NCBI GenBank assembly: GCA_949987565.1
Contig: OX465105.1
Span: 62,001 to 126,000 of the forward strand
Length of the DNA stretch: 64,000 bases
Source of the DNA: Luidia sarsii
Lineage: Eukaryota; Echinodermata; Asteroidea; Paxillosida; Luidiidae
Reading direction: 5' to 3'
Positions 36,101 through 45,800 of the stretch are shown one piece after another. The position numbers and the translations under genes are program-made. Position 1 is the first letter of the stretch; each line of letters begins with the position of its first letter. The notes under the pieces are model-generated. The model did no database searches. It was not told the DNA's origin and saw only the letters and a list, made by a program, of their open reading frames with translations.

Positions 36101-37458
36101 ATCAGGGAGTTGGCAGGACGCTGATGTTTATCAAGAGACGTTGTTTCTGGCCGGGCATGAATGTACATATCAAAGAGCATATACACAGTTGCTACCATTG
36201 TGCTCTAACTAAAACCCCAGTACCCGTTGTACGTCCTGCTATGAGACACTTGCTATCTTTCCAACCCCTTGAGCGATTAGCCATCGACTTTCTGAAACTT
36301 GACCCTGGTCGAGGCAATATTGAGGACGTCCTCGTCATGACCGACTCCTTCACAAAATTTGCGGTCGCTGTTCCGTGTAAAGACCAAAAGGCGCCAACTG
36401 TAGCTAGGGCCTTGCGAGACCATTGGTTCTGTTGTTACGGGATTCCAATGCAGTTACACTCGGACCGTGGAAGAAATTTCGAGGGTGGCATCGTAAAAGA
36501 GTTGTGCAAGTTGTACGACATCCGGAAAACGAGGACGACCCCATATCACGCGCAAGGAAACGCCCAGACTGAGCGGTTCAATAAGACGCTCTGTGGCTTA
36601 ATCAAATCACTAAATCAGAAGAGTCGGAAGCAATGGCCCGAATTGCTACCTCATTTAGTGTTCATATACAATTCTACACCACACAGTGTTACCGGTTTTA
36701 CCCCATACTTTTTGATGTTTGGTCGCCAACCAACGGTCCCATTGGATCAGTTGATTAACAACACCCGCGGAGACTGGAATGAAGATACCGTTGCGCGCCA
36801 AGCTAAATCTCTGAAGGAAGCATACAAAGTCGCGAAAGATAGGCTTACTCAGGCGGCAGCTGCTAATAAACGTCGCTACGATAAACGTGCGCATGCGTGT
36901 CCGCTTCCAGTTGGTAGCAGGGTACTCCTTAAGCGTTGTGCGTTCAAAGAGCGGCATAAGTTGAGCGACAACTACGGTGACCTTCAGTACGTGGTAGTTG
37001 AACGCAACAAAGAAGGCGACCTTTACGCATTACGACCCGTGTTTGGTGGCGCAGAGCGTTGGGTAAATCGGAAGATGCTCATTCTCGATCCGAGAGGAGA
37101 GACAGTTCATTATAGTTGTGAGGATCCTCCCCTTGGCCTTCCACTGGTATCGGAAAACAATGACCCGGATCCGTCTGATGACTCTGACGAAAGTTCAGAA
37201 TGTGAAATCCTGGTACCCACGTTTCATGGTATAAGTCCAGACGAGCCAGAGCTTAAGACTCCCGAAGTGTCACAGACGCGTGAGCAATCAATACCGGATA
37301 GACCAACAAAATCGAGTGAAAGCCTCGCTGACAACCCGAGCGACGGTGCTCTAGGTCCTAGCGCATGCGCTGTGCAGGAGCCTGAGCAGAATACACCGCG
37401 CAGGTCTGAGCGCATTCGTCGTAAGCGGCTGTTCGGTTGGCCCAATGCCATCACTTAA
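33109..37458 (+). CDS. pol: Pol polyprotein (protease, reverse transcriptase, RNase H, integrase)
   Basis: Expressed as Gag-Pol by -1 frameshifting, with the frame entered at 33109. Residues are numbered from the GTG at 33127 (1443 codons). Protease: DTGAETSL with D54. A long linker (~145-400) holds a cysteine cluster C229, C232, C240, C244, C247. RT: about 405-640, with D500 in SSLDLTHGYF and YLDD at 562-565. RNase H: D719, E764, D790 and D832, ending at ADALSR. Integrase: zinc-binding H987, H992, C1022 and C1025, then D1054, D1113 and E1149 (D,D35E). An SH3-like C-terminal region follows (~1255-1322) and then a basic RRSERIRRKR tail. No stop or frameshift is visible, so the polyprotein looks intact. 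It copies the RNA to cDNA and inserts it into the host genome. The stop TAA is at 37456. Confidence 0.95.
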   Translation, partial: SHTSVIVGEVAEEVPEPAAVSEIIVGDKEERAQELRKELLAQCPTAEIHIGGHKASCILDTGAETSLITSQYYHECLKHSVGALGDIGTFINLRGANNLEIPVEGYLRTQIVVLEQTITSSFLVTNCDDCNVSQRKEKHPIILGCNILKAVSRNRDCMDRVETGSQWDLALEVFQSAEYSGTQPIPRPSDGVFDVQVCKPNTIPPKSVQMIACEAVGLPTSANGTLMLVQPHPFCSHCGGNDMFSCEQICESCHVLEGVQQLDGICLSLFVVNDSEGPLVLTTYSKIATAKRVGCSDEISVDVADDGLDVFVHEVVGDDVNHATDCKVINESDRNECVNNSLTEDPSFQPGRTVEFSDGTKFTLPPGLGLSGLSDRDAEEAARLIQRHTRAFSASPLDLGHCDLIPHEIKLTDAKPVNLPYRRVVPSQMTEVKGLLQDLLDRKIIRRSVSSYASPIVLVRKKNGQLRLCIDYRCLNVKTQRDAFPLPRIDETLESLGGAKMFSSLDLTHGYFQVAMHPESIDKTAFRVPWGLYEFLRLPQGLTNSPSTFQRIMELIFGDLNLTEVVLYLDDVLVFSSTFEEHLCRLDKVLCRIEENGLKLKGSKCKLFQTTVSHLGHVVSGDGISVDPDKVARIKDWPIPSSGSELRSFLGLASYYRRYVKNFSSIAAPLHVLSVKGYEKAGKAQGSFQWSTAADESFRVLKRAMCEAPVLAFPQFDRDFVLEVDASLKGLGACLSQYDVEGNLHPVAYASRGLRGPERNYSDLSSFKLELLALKWAVADKFKEYLIGGKTTVWTDNNPVAHIQTAKLGATEQRWVAQLAPFNLEIKYRSGRTNKCADALSRNPSNDSAPTVHVSTLTASVAQCTELPACVQAAQQVVSSTETGVVEREPIDLPGVTPSVLPSFSFDELSSLQKEDPILSRVWFLWSSRWKPGEEVADPDLLSTETKGWIKEWARLVECNSVLYRSVEEPGLGPVHQLLIPKSLRLTMIEASHDHWGHQGVGRTLMFIKRRCFWPGMNVHIKEHIHSCYHCALTKTPVPVVRPAMRHLLSFQPLERLAIDFLKLDPGRGNIEDVLVMTDSFTKFAVAVPCKDQKAPTVARALRDHWFCCYGIPMQLHSDRGRNFEGGIVKELCKLYDIRKTRTTPYHAQGNAQTERFNKTLCGLIKSLNQKSRKQWPELLPHLVFIYNSTPHSVTGFTPYFLMFGRQPTVPLDQLINNTRGDWNEDTVARQAKSLKEAYKVAKDRLTQAAAANKRRYDKRAHACPLPVGSRVLLKRCAFKERHKLSDNYGDLQYVVVERNKEGDLYALRPVFGGAERWVNRKMLILDPRGETVHYSCEDPPLGLPLVSENNDPDPSDDSDESSECEILVPTFHGISPDEPELKTPEVSQTREQSIPDRPTKSSESLADNPSDGALGPSACAVQEPEQNTPRRSERIRRKRLFGWPNAIT

Positions 37459-37665
37459 TGTTTAGGCGAAATAATTTATCAGTGCTTTAACAGACTGTTT
37501 ATGCCATTTTCTTGTTCATTGTGCATAGATGTTGACAGATTGGCGGCATTGAGGATGCTCGTAAGAGTGTAGGTGATAACCACCTCTGGACCGCCAAGCC
37601 TCGTTATCATCATCTTTTTCTTGTTGGTCACTTGTTGTATTTTGTAGCTTGATTACATTTTTGAC
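37459..37665 (+). other. Gap between pol and the third ORF
   Basis: 207 nt with no recognisable coding signal. TTGTATTTTGTAG ending at 37647 resembles a 3' splice acceptor just upstream of the ORF3 ATG. A spliced subgenomic RNA would explain how a third ORF is translated, but only the motif is visible. Confidence 0.4.
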
Positions 37666-38025
37666 ATGTCGGGTCAGACTAAAGTGTTCCTGTTTGGTCA
37701 TTCTTTTCCAGCGAGATTGCTGAGGCAATCACGCGAAGAGAGAATCGAAGTCTCAGGATTAATGAACCTTAACGATCACTTTAATATTTTTGTTGAAGGT
37801 CATCCAGGCCTCACATATGCTCGAGTCTTCAGTAACATACATCATTACGTTGCTAAAATGAGATCCAAATCGATAGATGTCTTGATTCTTGATCTAGGAA
37901 CTAATGATTTATGTAATGTAGATGACAATCCCGAAGTCGTGGTTGAACAAGCTCTGAGATTTCTGAGTGTCTTGGAAACAAATCGTATTGTTCCAAAGCA
38001 AACGATCTTTTTTGTCAGTCATTAA
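37666..38025 (+). CDS. Third ORF, SGNH/GDSL hydrolase domain, N-terminal part
   Basis: 119 codons from ATG 37666. Near the N-terminus is FLFGHSFPARLL, matching SGNH block I with a candidate nucleophile S13; the usual GDS is GHS here. A GHPGLTY segment around G48 fits block II. LDLGTNDLC has GTND at 78-81, matching block III with oxyanion-hole N80. There is no signal peptide or membrane segment, so this is not an envelope protein despite its position after pol; it should be cytosolic. The frame ends at TAA 38023, just after a T6 run (38008-38013), while similar coding continues in another frame. SGNH esterases are known in ORF1 of some CR1/L2 LINEs; their role there is thought to involve lipid or ester hydrolysis. 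Function in this element is not known. Confidence 0.75.
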   Translation: MSGQTKVFLFGHSFPARLLRQSREERIEVSGLMNLNDHFNIFVEGHPGLTYARVFSNIHHYVAKMRSKSIDVLILDLGTNDLCNVDDNPEVVVEQALRFLSVLETNRIVPKQTIFFVSH

Positions 38026-38260
38026 GCGATCGATAATTGCTAGGCGTGGGCAAGTGAGCATCTCAACATTTAATCATAGAGTGAAAGACTTTAATCGTCT
38101 TCTCAGTGAACGGTTGGACAAGCTGGAAGCTGTAAAAATGTACTCACAAAGAAGAACCAATAATCCAAAATATTTGATTGATGGTTGCCACCTAACGGCT
38201 GATGGAATGATCAAGTATTGTCGAGGAATCCGGGAAGCTATCTATAATTGTAAGTTGTAA
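37967..38260 (+). CDS. Third ORF, SGNH hydrolase C-terminal part (shifted frame)
   Basis: Open in the frame one base on from the preceding part, to TAA 38258-38260. The real continuation probably begins near 38010; the ATG at 37967 is inside the other frame and is unlikely to be a start. LIDGCHLTADGM gives the DxxH of SGNH block V, supplying the Asp and His that complete a Ser-Asp-His triad. Together the two parts span about 197 residues, the usual size of a compact SGNH domain. The break is either a one-base length change in the T6 run (mutation or sequencing error) or a +1 programmed shift; other genomic copies would decide. Confidence 0.65.
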   Translation: MSWKQIVLFQSKRSFLSVIKRSIIARRGQVSISTFNHRVKDFNRLLSERLDKLEAVKMYSQRRTNNPKYLIDGCHLTADGMIKYCRGIREAIYNCKL

Positions 38261-38661
38261 TTCTGTGTAATGGAACCACTGAGAGTTATCCTTAGTTATC
38301 CTGTATAAATGATAGTATGTAATGTACGGTTGTGCATGGGTTGTGCATCAAGTTGTGTATTGCTTGACTACTTTTTTTGTATTGACTCAAACAAATGAGC
38401 TGAGTGGTTGAGGGTCTTGCATCCATGTGTATACCTTTTACTTGTTAAGAAATATTTCCTCGAAATCGCGTGTGATTTTGTGTTGATTGAAATTGATAAT
38501 TACTGCACCTCTTGACTGTTGTAGTCTGTGGGATTGTGCTTTCAGCCTCATTGTATTGTGTAACCCATATTGGTGTGTATTGGTGTGATAAATGTGACTC
38601 TCCTTGAAGACCTTTTTTTATTAAGAACCATTCGAGGGCGAAGGTTCAAAAGCAGGGAACT
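38261..38661 (+). other. Retrotransposon 3' untranslated region with polypurine tract
   Basis: About 400 nt, AT-rich, without a supported reading frame. The purine-rich AAAAGCAGGGAA at 38648-38659, with one C, lies directly before the 3' LTR and is the likely primer for plus-strand synthesis. Confidence 0.65.
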
Positions 38662-39659
38662 TGTGACAGCGAGACTGGAGCGAGTCTAGGGTTGTTTTGG
38701 TAGCGTGCCCTATCACGCATTTTCCCACGGTAACTAGTGTTCCGACGTGCTAAACATAGTCCCAAGATTTTTGTGTAATTCTCCTATTCGAAGTAATTTT
38801 AGCCACCCCTGTAATCCTCCATGAATATGATAATTTTTGATAGTAGTAATATTTTGAACAACCTAGCCTTCGATTCAGTTCATGCCAGATGTGCGATAAT
38901 TCAATATTGTTCCGCAATGTTATTCGCCGTGGCGTACGTGACAATCTGCCTCTCTCTAGCAGGAGTTCATCCCAATAGAACGTGAGTTCACTTTGTTCCG
39001 AAACTTTTCACATTTTTAATCTCTCATTCATCCTAATTTACCGTTTTGACCTGGTTATCTGGACAAATTGAGCTTATAGAACCCATAGACCAAGTGTGGG
39101 CTTTAGCTCCGGTCAAAAAGCCGTAAAATCAAATGGTTTCATTCCACGTATTGTGTGAAAGTTTTCTGAAAGTTGTCGTGTGCCTTCGCACACGAGGTTG
39201 ACGGCTGTTTTATGTGTATACTCTACGGCTGTTTCATTTATTATTTTATTCTGTGTTGCGTACACAGGGAGACTGTTGAGAGAGAGCGGGTTTGCACAGT
39301 GCTCCTTTTCCTTCTTTTTGTTTACCCTCACATAACCCCTAAACCCTACTATCCTTTTGCCTAGTCAGTAGTTGTATATGTGGTTCAATTAGTCCAGTCC
39401 ATTCTCTAATTGAATTAGCCTACCCCAACCTATTTTCCCACTTCAACCACTCAATCATCTTAATTGTCTGCCCCTTTTCAGTTGGAATTTGAGAATACGA
39501 ACATAAATAAATCAATTCGAATCCAAATCATGAAGATCATTTGCTAGGCTCATCCTTGTCTCCTTTTGTGTGTCGATTGCCAGAGAAATCAGTCCCTAAC
39601 TTTAAAATTAGGCTTACCCACCAACACAGGGTAACATCACCCTACACGTAACCGTGACA
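38662..39659 (+). repeat. 3' LTR
   Basis: 998 bp, same ends and same sequence as 30325-31322 at an offset of 8337. Candidate poly(A) signal AATAAA at 39506-39511; hairpin at 39176-39195. Confidence 0.95.
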
Positions 39660-39663
39660 TTAA
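39660..39663. other. Target-site duplication, right copy (TTAA)
   Basis: TTAA followed by AATGACTGAAAGCGCAC, the continuation of the split B unit. It pairs with 30321-30324. Confidence 0.9.
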
Positions 39664-39806
39664 AATGACTGAAAGCGCACATGTTTAAATTATTTTATCA
39701 TCACGCAAAGGAAACAAACCTTTATGACTGAGGAAGTGTGTGTGTGTTCATGTACTTTTAATGGTCGAGGGCAGAAAGAGACCGAGTAGAAACAAGTCAA
39801 GCAAGA
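39660..39806. repeat. Satellite B unit 8, 3' part
   Basis: Continues the B sequence after the insertion, with the B7-type variant GGAAACAAACC. It ends at the normal B/A boundary before GGGTTTGCAAATTAAT. Confidence 0.88.
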
Positions 39807-39837
39807 GGGTTTGCAAATTAATATTTCGTATTTCATA
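39807..39837. other. Recombinant junction into the right array
   Basis: GGGTTTGCAAATTAATATTTC, the start of an A monomer, jumps within a few bases to TTCATATCGTATTACATT, which normally lies about 220 bp further on. Part of one monomer is deleted here. From this point the right array keeps strict register. Confidence 0.75.
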
Positions 39838-42800
39838 TCGTATTACATTTTAGGTTTTCATCCTTGAAAATTGGCTTGAAAGTAGCCGTAGGATTCCTCG
39901 AATGGCCTGAGTCAAAACATCTGAATTCGGAGTCAATTTCTATTCAAACATTTTCAGGAGAAGGGAGCGACCCTACCTGTTTCTCTGAGCTGCCATTGTC
40001 CAGTCGCTGGCATTATGATCGACGGCAGAGAGTAACTGAGTAGGAAGATAGGGTTTGCAAATTAATATTTTATTAAATATGATGCTGACGAGATTCAAAT
40101 TTGCCCTAGCAAGAGGTCTAGGGTTCCTCTAACGACAAGTGTTAAAGTTACTGAGTTTGGAGAACATTTCTTTTGATGGTTTTCCACGGAAAGGCAACGA
40201 CCCTTCATCCGTCTGAGTGTCAACTGTGTATTCATACGAGCGGACGTTGATTCGCAGATTTTGCAGGTGATGGGCAGAGATATATTCTTTGCGTGTTCAT
40301 ATCGTTTTACATTTTAGGTTTTGATTCTTGAAACTTGGCTTGAAAGTAGCCCTAGGATTCCTCCAATGGCCTGAGTCAAAACATCTGAATTCCGAGTCAA
40401 TTTCTATTCAAACATTTTCAGGAGAAGGGAGCGACCCTACCTGTTTCTCTGAGCTGCCATTGTCCAGTCGCTGGCATTATGGTCGACGGCAGAGAGTAAC
40501 TGAGTAGGAAGATAGGGTTTGCAAATTAATATTTCATTAAATATGATGCTGACAAGATTCAAAGTTGCCCTAAGAAGAGGTCTAGAATTCCTCTAACGAC
40601 AAGTGTTAAAGTTACTGAGTTTGGAGAACATTTCTTTTGATGGTTTTCCACGGAAAGGCAACGACCCTTCATCTGTCTGAGTGTCAACTGTGTATTCATA
40701 CGAGCGGACGTTGATTTGCAGATTTTGCAGGTGATGGGCAGAGATATATTCCTTGCGTGTTCATATCGTATTACATTTTAGGTTTTCATCCTAGAAACTT
40801 GGCTTGAAAGTAGCCCTAGGATTCCTCGAATGGCCTGAGTCAAAACATCTGAATTCGGAGTCAATTTCTATTCAAACATTTTCAGGAGAAGGGAGCGACC
40901 CTACCTGTTTCTTTGAGCTGCCATTGTCCAGTCGCTGGCATTATGGTCGACGGCAGAGAGTAACTGAGTAGGAAGATAGGGTTTGCAAATTAATATTTCA
41001 TTAACTATAATGCTGACAAGATTCAAAGTTGCCCTAGGAAGAGGTCTAGGGTTCCTATAACGACAAGTGTTAAAGTTACTGAGTTTGGAGAACATTTCTT
41101 TTGATGGTTTTCCACGGAAAGGCAACGACCCTTCATCTGTCTGAGTGTCAACTGTGTATTCATACGAGCGGACGTTGATTTGCAGATTTTGCAGGTGATG
41201 GGCAGAGATATATTCCTTGCGTGTTCATATCGTATTACATTTTAGGTTTTCATCCTAGAAACTTGGCTTGAAAGTAGCCCTAGGATTCCTCCAATGGCCT
41301 GAGTCAAAACATCTGAATTCGGAGTCAATTTCTATTTAAACATTTTCAGGAGAAGGGAGCGACCCTACCTGTTTCTCTGAGCTGCCATTGTCCAGTCGCT
41401 GGCATTATGGTCGACGGCAGAGAGTAACTGAGTAGGAATATAGGGTTTGCAAATTAATATTTCATTAAATATGATGATGACGAGATTCAAATTTGCCCTA
41501 AGAAGAGGTCTAGAATTCCTCTAACGACAAGTGTTAAAGTTACTGAGTTTGGAGAACATTTCTTTTGATGGTTTTCCACGGAAAGGCAACGACCCTTCAT
41601 CTGTCTGAGTGTCAACTGTGTATTCATACGAGCGGACGTTGATTTGCAGATTTTGGAGGTGATGGGCAGAGATATATTCCTTGCGTGTTCATATCGTATT
41701 ACATTTTAGGTTTTCATCCTTGAAACTTGGCTTGAAAGTAGCCCCAGGATTCCTCGAATGGCCTGAGTCAAAACATCTGAATTCCGAGTCAATTTATATT
41801 CAAACATTTTCAGGAGAAGGGAGCGACCCTACCTGTTTCTCTGAGCTGCCATTGTCCAGTCGCTGGCATTATGGTCGACGGCAGAGAGTAACTGAGTAGG
41901 AATATAGGGTTTGCAAATTAATATTTCATTAAATATGATGATGACGAGATTCAAATTTGCCCTAAGAAGAGGTCTAGAATTCCTCTAACGACAAGTGTTA
42001 AAGTTACTGAGTTTGGAGAACATTTCTTTTGATGGTTTTCCACGGAAAGGCAACGACCCTTCATCTGTCTGAGTGTCAACTGTGTATTCATACGAGCGGA
42101 CGTTGATTTGCAGATTTTGGAGGTGATGGGCAGAGATATATTCCTTGCGTGTTCATATCGTATTACATTTTAGGTTTTCATCCTTGAAACTTGGCTTGAA
42201 AGTAGCCCCAGGATTCCTCGAATGGCCTGAGTCAAAACATCTGAATTCGGAGTCAATTTCTATTCAAACATTTTCAGGAGAAGGGAGCGACCCTACCTGT
42301 TTCTCTGAGCTGCCATTGTCCAGTCGCTGGCATTATGGTCGACGGCAGAGAGTAACTGAGTAGGAAGATAGGGTTTGCAAATTAATATTAAATTAAATAT
42401 ATAGCTGACAAGATTCAAAGTTGCCCTAGGAAGAGGTCTAGGGTTCCTATAACGACAAGTGTTAAAGTTACTGAGTTTGGAGAACATTTCTTTTGATGGT
42501 TTTCCACGGAAAGGCAACGACCCTTCATCTGTCTGAGTGTCAACTGTGTATTCATACGAGCGGACGTTGATTTGCAGATTTTGCAGGTGATGGGCAGAGA
42601 TATATTCCTTGCGTGTTCATATCGTATTACATTTTAGGTTTTCATCCTTGAAACTTGGCTTGAAAGTAGCCCCAGGATTCCTCGAATGGCCTGAGTTAAA
42701 ACATCTGAATTCGGAGTCAATTTCTATTTAAACATTTTCAGGAGAAGGGAGCGACCCTACCTGTTTCTCTGAGCTGCCATTGTCCAGTCGCTGGCATTAT

Positions 42801-45800
42801 GGTCGACGGCAGAGAGTAACTGAGTAGGAATATAGGGTTTGCAAATTAATATTTCATTAAATATGATGATGACGAGATTCAAATTTGCCCTAAGAAGAGG
42901 TCTAGAATTCCTCTAACGACAAGTGTTAAAGTTACTGAGTTTGGAGAACATTTCTTTTGATGGTTTTCCACGGAAAGGCAACGACCCTTCATCCGTCTGA
43001 GTGTCAACTGTGTATTCATACGAGCGGACGTTGATTCGCAGATTTTGCAGGTGATGGGCAGAGATATATTCTTTGCGTGTTCATATCGTTTTCCATTTTA
43101 GGTTTTGATTCTTGAAACTTGGCTTGAAAGTAGCCCTAGGATTCCTCCAATGGCCTGAGTCAAAACATCTGAATTCGGTGGCAATTTCTATTCAAACATT
43201 TTCAGGAGAAGGGAGCGACCCTACCTGTTTCTCTGAGCTGCCATTGTCCAGTCGCTGGCATTATGGTCGACGGCAGAGAGTAACTGAGTAGGAAGATAGG
43301 GTTTGCAAATTAATATTTCATTAAATATGATGCTGACAAGAATCAAAGTTGCCCTAAGAAGAGGTCTAGGGTTCCTCTAACGACAAGTGTTAAAGTTACT
43401 GAGTTTGGAGAACATTTCTTTTGATGGTTTTCCACGGAAAGGCAACGACCCTTCATCTGTCTGAGTGTCAACTGTGTATTCATACGAGCGGACGTTGATT
43501 TGCAGATTTTGGAGGTGATGGGCAGAGATATATTCCTTGCGTGTTCATATCGTATTACATTTTAGGTTTTCATCCTTGAAACTTGGCTTGAAAGTAGCCC
43601 CAGGATTCCTCGAATGGCCTGAGTCAAAACATCTGAATTCCGAGTCAATTTATATTCAAACATTTTCAGGAGAAGGGAGCGACCCTACCTGTTTCTCTGA
43701 GCTGCCATTGTCCAGTCGCTGGCATTATGGTCGACGGCAGAGAGTAACTGAGTAGGAATATAGGGTTTGCAAATTAATATTTCATTAAATATGATGATGA
43801 CGAGATTCAAATTTGCCCTAAGAAGAGGTCTAGAATTCCTCTAACGACAAGTGTTAAAGTTACTGAGTTTGGAGAACATTTCTTTTGATGGTTTTCCACG
43901 GAAAGGCAACGACCCTTCATCTGTCTGAGTGTCAACTGTGTATTCATACGAGCGGACGTTGATTTGCAGATTTTGCAGGTGATGGGCAGAGATATATTCC
44001 TTGCGTGTTCATATCGTATTACATTTTAGGTTTTCATCCTAGAAACTTGGCTTGAAAGTAGCCCTAGGATTCCTCGAATGGCCTGAGTCAAAACATCTGA
44101 ATTCGGAGTCAATTTCTATTCAAACATTTTCAGGAGAAGGGAGCGACCCTACCTGTTTCTTTGAGCTGCCATTGTCCAGTCGCTGGCATTATGGTCGACG
44201 GCAGAGAGTAACTGAGTAGGAAGATAGGGTTTGCAAATTAATATTTCATTAACTATAATGCTGACAAGATTCAAAGTTGCCCTAGGAAGAGGTCTAGGGT
44301 TCCTATAACGACAAGTGTTAAAGTTACTGAGTTTGGAGAACATTTCTTTTGATGGTTTTCCACGGAAAGGCAACGACCCTTCATCTGTCTGAGTGTCAAC
44401 TGTGTATTCATACGAGCGGACGTTGATTTGCAGATTTTGCAGGTGATGGGCAGAGATATATTCCTTGCGTGTTCATATCGTATTACATTTTAGGTTTTCA
44501 TCCTAGAAACTTGGCTTGAAAGTAGCCCTAGGATTCCTCCAATGGCCTGAGTCAAAACATCTGAATTCGGAGTCAATTTCTATTTAAACATTTTCAGGAG
44601 AAGGGAGCGACCCTACCTGTTTCTCTGAGCTGCCATTGTCCAGTCGCTGGCATTATGGTCGACGGCAGAGAGTAACTGAGTAGGAATATAGGGTTTGCAA
44701 ATTAATATTTCATTAAATATGATGATGACGAGATTCAAATTTGCCCTAAGAAGAGGTCTAGAATTCCTCTAACGACAAGTGTTAAAGTTACTGAGTTTGG
44801 AGAACATTTCTTTTGATGGTTTTCCACGGAAAGGCAACGACCCTTCATCTGTCTGAGTGTCAACTGTGTATTCATACGAGCGGACGTTGATTTGCAGATT
44901 TTGGAGGTGATGGGCAGAGATATATTCCTTGCGTGTTCATATCGTATTACATTTTAGGTTTTCATCCTTGAAACTTGGCTTGAAAGTAGCCCCAGGATTC
45001 CTCGAATGGCCTGAGTCAAAACATCTGAATTCCGAGTCAATTTATATTCAAACATTTTCAGGAGAAGGGAGCGACCCTACCTGTTTCTCTGAGCTGCCAT
45101 TGTCCAGTCGCTGGCATTATGGTCGACGGCAGAGAGTAACTGAGTAGGAATATAGGGTTTGCAAATTAATATTTCATTAAATATGATGATGACGAGATTC
45201 AAATTTGCCCTAAGAAGAGGTCTAGAATTCCTCTAACGACAAGTGTTAAAGTTACTGAGTTTGGAGAACATTTCTTTTGATGGTTTTCCACGGAAAGGCA
45301 ACGACCCTTCATCTGTCTGAGTGTCAACTGTGTATTCATACGAGCGGACGTTGATTCGCAGATTTTGGAGGTGATGGGCAGAGATATATTCCTTGCGTGT
45401 TCATATCGTATTACATTTTAGGTTTTCATCCTTGAAACTTGGCTTGAAAGTAGCCCCAGGATTCCTCGAATGGCCTGAGTCAAAACATCTGAATTCGGAG
45501 TCAATTTCTATTCAAACATTTTCAGGAGAAGGGAGCGACCCTACCTGTTTCTCTGAGCTGCCATTGTCCAGTCGCTGGCATTATGGTCGACGGCAGAGAG
45601 TAACTGAGTAGGAAGATAGGGTTTGCAAATTAATATTAAATTAAATATATAGCTGACAAGATTCAAAGTTGCCCTAAGAAGAGGTCTAGGGTTCCTCTAA
45701 CGACAAGTGTTAAAGTTACTGAGTTTGGAGAACATTTCTTTTGATGGTTTTCCACGGAAAGGCAACGACCCTTCATCCGTCTGAGTGTCAACTGTGTATT

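Larger units (their letters stand above)
30325..39659 (+). mobile_element. Full-length Ty3/gypsy-type LTR retrotransposon with an SGNH-hydrolase ORF
   Basis: 9335 bp bounded by 998-bp direct LTRs (30325-31322, 38662-39659) that appear identical, start TGTGAC and end GTGACA. Order: LTR, primer-binding site, ~750-nt leader, gag, pol in the -1 frame (PR, RT, RNase H, IN), a third ORF with SGNH hydrolase motifs, purine-rich tract, LTR. The IN-after-RNase H order and the catalytic motifs place it with Ty3/gypsy (Metaviridae-like) elements. gag and pol are uninterrupted apart from the programmed frame change; the third ORF has a one-base break. The identical LTRs and clean TTAA duplication indicate recent insertion. 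The exact clade cannot be fixed without a phylogeny. Confidence 0.95.

Noticed and set aside
37666..38260. Envelope gene in the post-pol position
   Set aside because: No signal peptide, fusion peptide, membrane anchor or cleavage site; the motifs are those of an SGNH hydrolase.
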